From Pirellulales bacterium (GTDB taxonomy: Bacteria > Planctomycetota > Planctomycetia > Pirellulales > DATAWG01), in the NCBI GenBank assembly GCA_036267355.1, contig DATAWG010000003.1, positions 62,001 through 126,000 of the forward strand: a stretch of DNA of 64,000 nt, in the 5' to 3' direction. Positions 63,380-64,000 of this stretch are shown in pieces (position 1 is the stretch's first letter; each line of letters begins with the position of its first letter). The position numbers and the translations under genes are program-made. The notes under the pieces were generated by a model. The model had not been told where the DNA came from. It worked only from the letters and a program-made list of their open reading frames with translations, and did not search any database.

Positions 63380-63877
63380 CTAGAACCCGCGGAACGGATG
63401 GTGAGCGCTTTCCTTGCCGGCCAACATTTCGTCGGCCGACGGCTTGCCCTGCATGGCGGCCGAAATCGCGTCTTTCGTGGCCTTGTAGTTGTACTCGTAA
63501 ATCTTCTTGTCGTCGGCCGCGTCCCAATGGATAAACACGCCGCAAACGATCACCAAGCTCTCGACATCTTTCTTCGGAATCACGCCGGCCTCGACCGAAT
63601 CGGCCACGGCCTTGGCCACCGCCGCCTGCGCCGGGCCAAACATTTGCACGGCTTGCTTCGCCCCTTTGATCGTCACCTTCGTGATCAGCACCGTCGATGG
63701 CTTGACGGCCAAATTGGGCGTCAGCACCGCCAGCAAATTCGAATGCCCTTCGCTTTGCCGGGCCAACGCATTGGCAAAAGCCACACCGACCGGCCCACTC
63801 TTATCGCCGATCAACAGATCGATATGGGCAATCTCGTTCCCTTCTCCGGCCAACGCTTCACCGACGAACATCGACAT
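63380..63877 (-). CDS. fae: Formaldehyde-activating enzyme Fae
   Basis: A 165-residue Fae that condenses formaldehyde with tetrahydromethanopterin. FVGEALAGEGNEIAHIDLLIG carries the conserved active-site His, and SNLLAVLTPNLAVKPSTV and GPAQAAVAKAVADSV are standard. AGGAG lies eight bases before the ATG at 63877, so the upstream TTG at 63883 is rejected. Tetrahydromethanopterin-linked C1 enzymes are known in planctomycetes as well as methylotrophs. It precedes the deoxyhypusine-synthase-like gene with a 144-base gap. Confidence 0.93.
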   Translation of the reverse strand: MSMFVGEALAGEGNEIAHIDLLIGDKSGPVGVAFANALARQSEGHSNLLAVLTPNLAVKPSTVLITKVTIKGAKQAVQMFGPAQAAVAKAVADSVEAGVIPKKDVESLVIVCGVFIHWDAADDKKIYEYNYKATKDAISAAMQGKPSADEMLAGKESAHHPFRGF

Positions 63878-63929
63878 GACCAAATCTCCTCGGGCAAATA
63901 GGGCTATTGAATCCGATGGCCGCGGCCAC

Positions 63930-63992
63930 CCCCGCGGATGGCACTACGCGGATAGCAACTGCGCGGATGGAACTGTGCGGATAAGCACTGCG
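63930..63992. repeat. Short GCGGATGG tandem-like repeats at the window edge
   Basis: Imperfect 18- to 20-base units of the form CTGCGCGGATGGAAC repeat three to four times upstream of fae. They run towards the end of the window. Confidence 0.55.
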
Positions 63993-64000
63993 ACTGGGCT

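Overview
The window reads as a piece of a GC-rich Planctomycetes chromosome, probably Pirellulales-like. This is an inference from gene content and style, not from a marker gene. The clues are: a large membrane protein with a degenerate J-like head and PEGA-like and jelly-roll-like modules; formaldehyde-activating enzyme beside a bacterial deoxyhypusine-synthase-like protein; fliG standing alone; long low-complexity extensions on ordinary enzymes; and dense palindromic intergenic repeats that often supply stop codons or the last codons of genes. No rRNA, CRISPR array, phage, transposase or integrase gene was found. One tRNA (Val, GAC) is present.

Layout. 0-4.4 kb: a SAM methyltransferase, an RhlE-type helicase, tRNA-Val, then a repeat-packed gap. 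4.4-8.7 kb: argB, argD, argF (ornithine/arginine synthesis) and rph. 9-10 kb: a PilZ protein and mscL with a zinc-ribbon tail. 10.1-22.4 kb (minus strand): an ActP-like symporter with its DUF485 partner, tyrS, ispD, and a beta-oxidation run transcribed fadB, fadA, fadD-like ligase, fadE-like dehydrogenase. 22.6-25 kb: a DUF4430 lipoprotein paired with an S-component-like membrane protein, and a GAF protein lacking an output domain. 25.2-32.8 kb (minus): lysine 2,3-aminomutase with an Asn-Gly repeat tail, a fatty-acid desaturase, and the J-like/PEGA membrane protein. 33-37 kb: fliG and mutS. 36.9-44.4 kb (minus): a branched-chain amino-acid type ABC importer (livK, livH, livM, livG, livF) followed by an orphan transhydrogenase alpha subunit. 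44.6-45.4 kb: an internally duplicated membrane protein. 45.7-48.9 kb: a restriction-modification cassette (Vsr, DUF4928-like endonuclease, B3-fused cytosine methyltransferase) bounded by a perfect 96-bp direct repeat of the 3' end of the adjoining 1414-residue gene. 48.8-55.1 kb: that giant gene and a SulP transporter. 55.5-64 kb: NYN/OST-HTH protein, YHS-containing copper ATPase, RtcB, a DisA_N-like protein with an altered active site, deoxyhypusine-synthase-like protein and Fae.

Four observations stand out. (1) The restriction-modification cassette is inserted with a long target duplication at the end of a host gene, with no recombinase encoded. (2) The LivG-type ATPase carries two membrane-spanning insertions inside its nucleotide-binding domain. 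(3) A REP-like palindrome is inserted in frame in mutS just before Walker A, matching a palindrome family also seen at 1275-1355. (4) Several dispersed palindromic repeat families have invaded gene ends and, in the giant protein, apparently a coding region.
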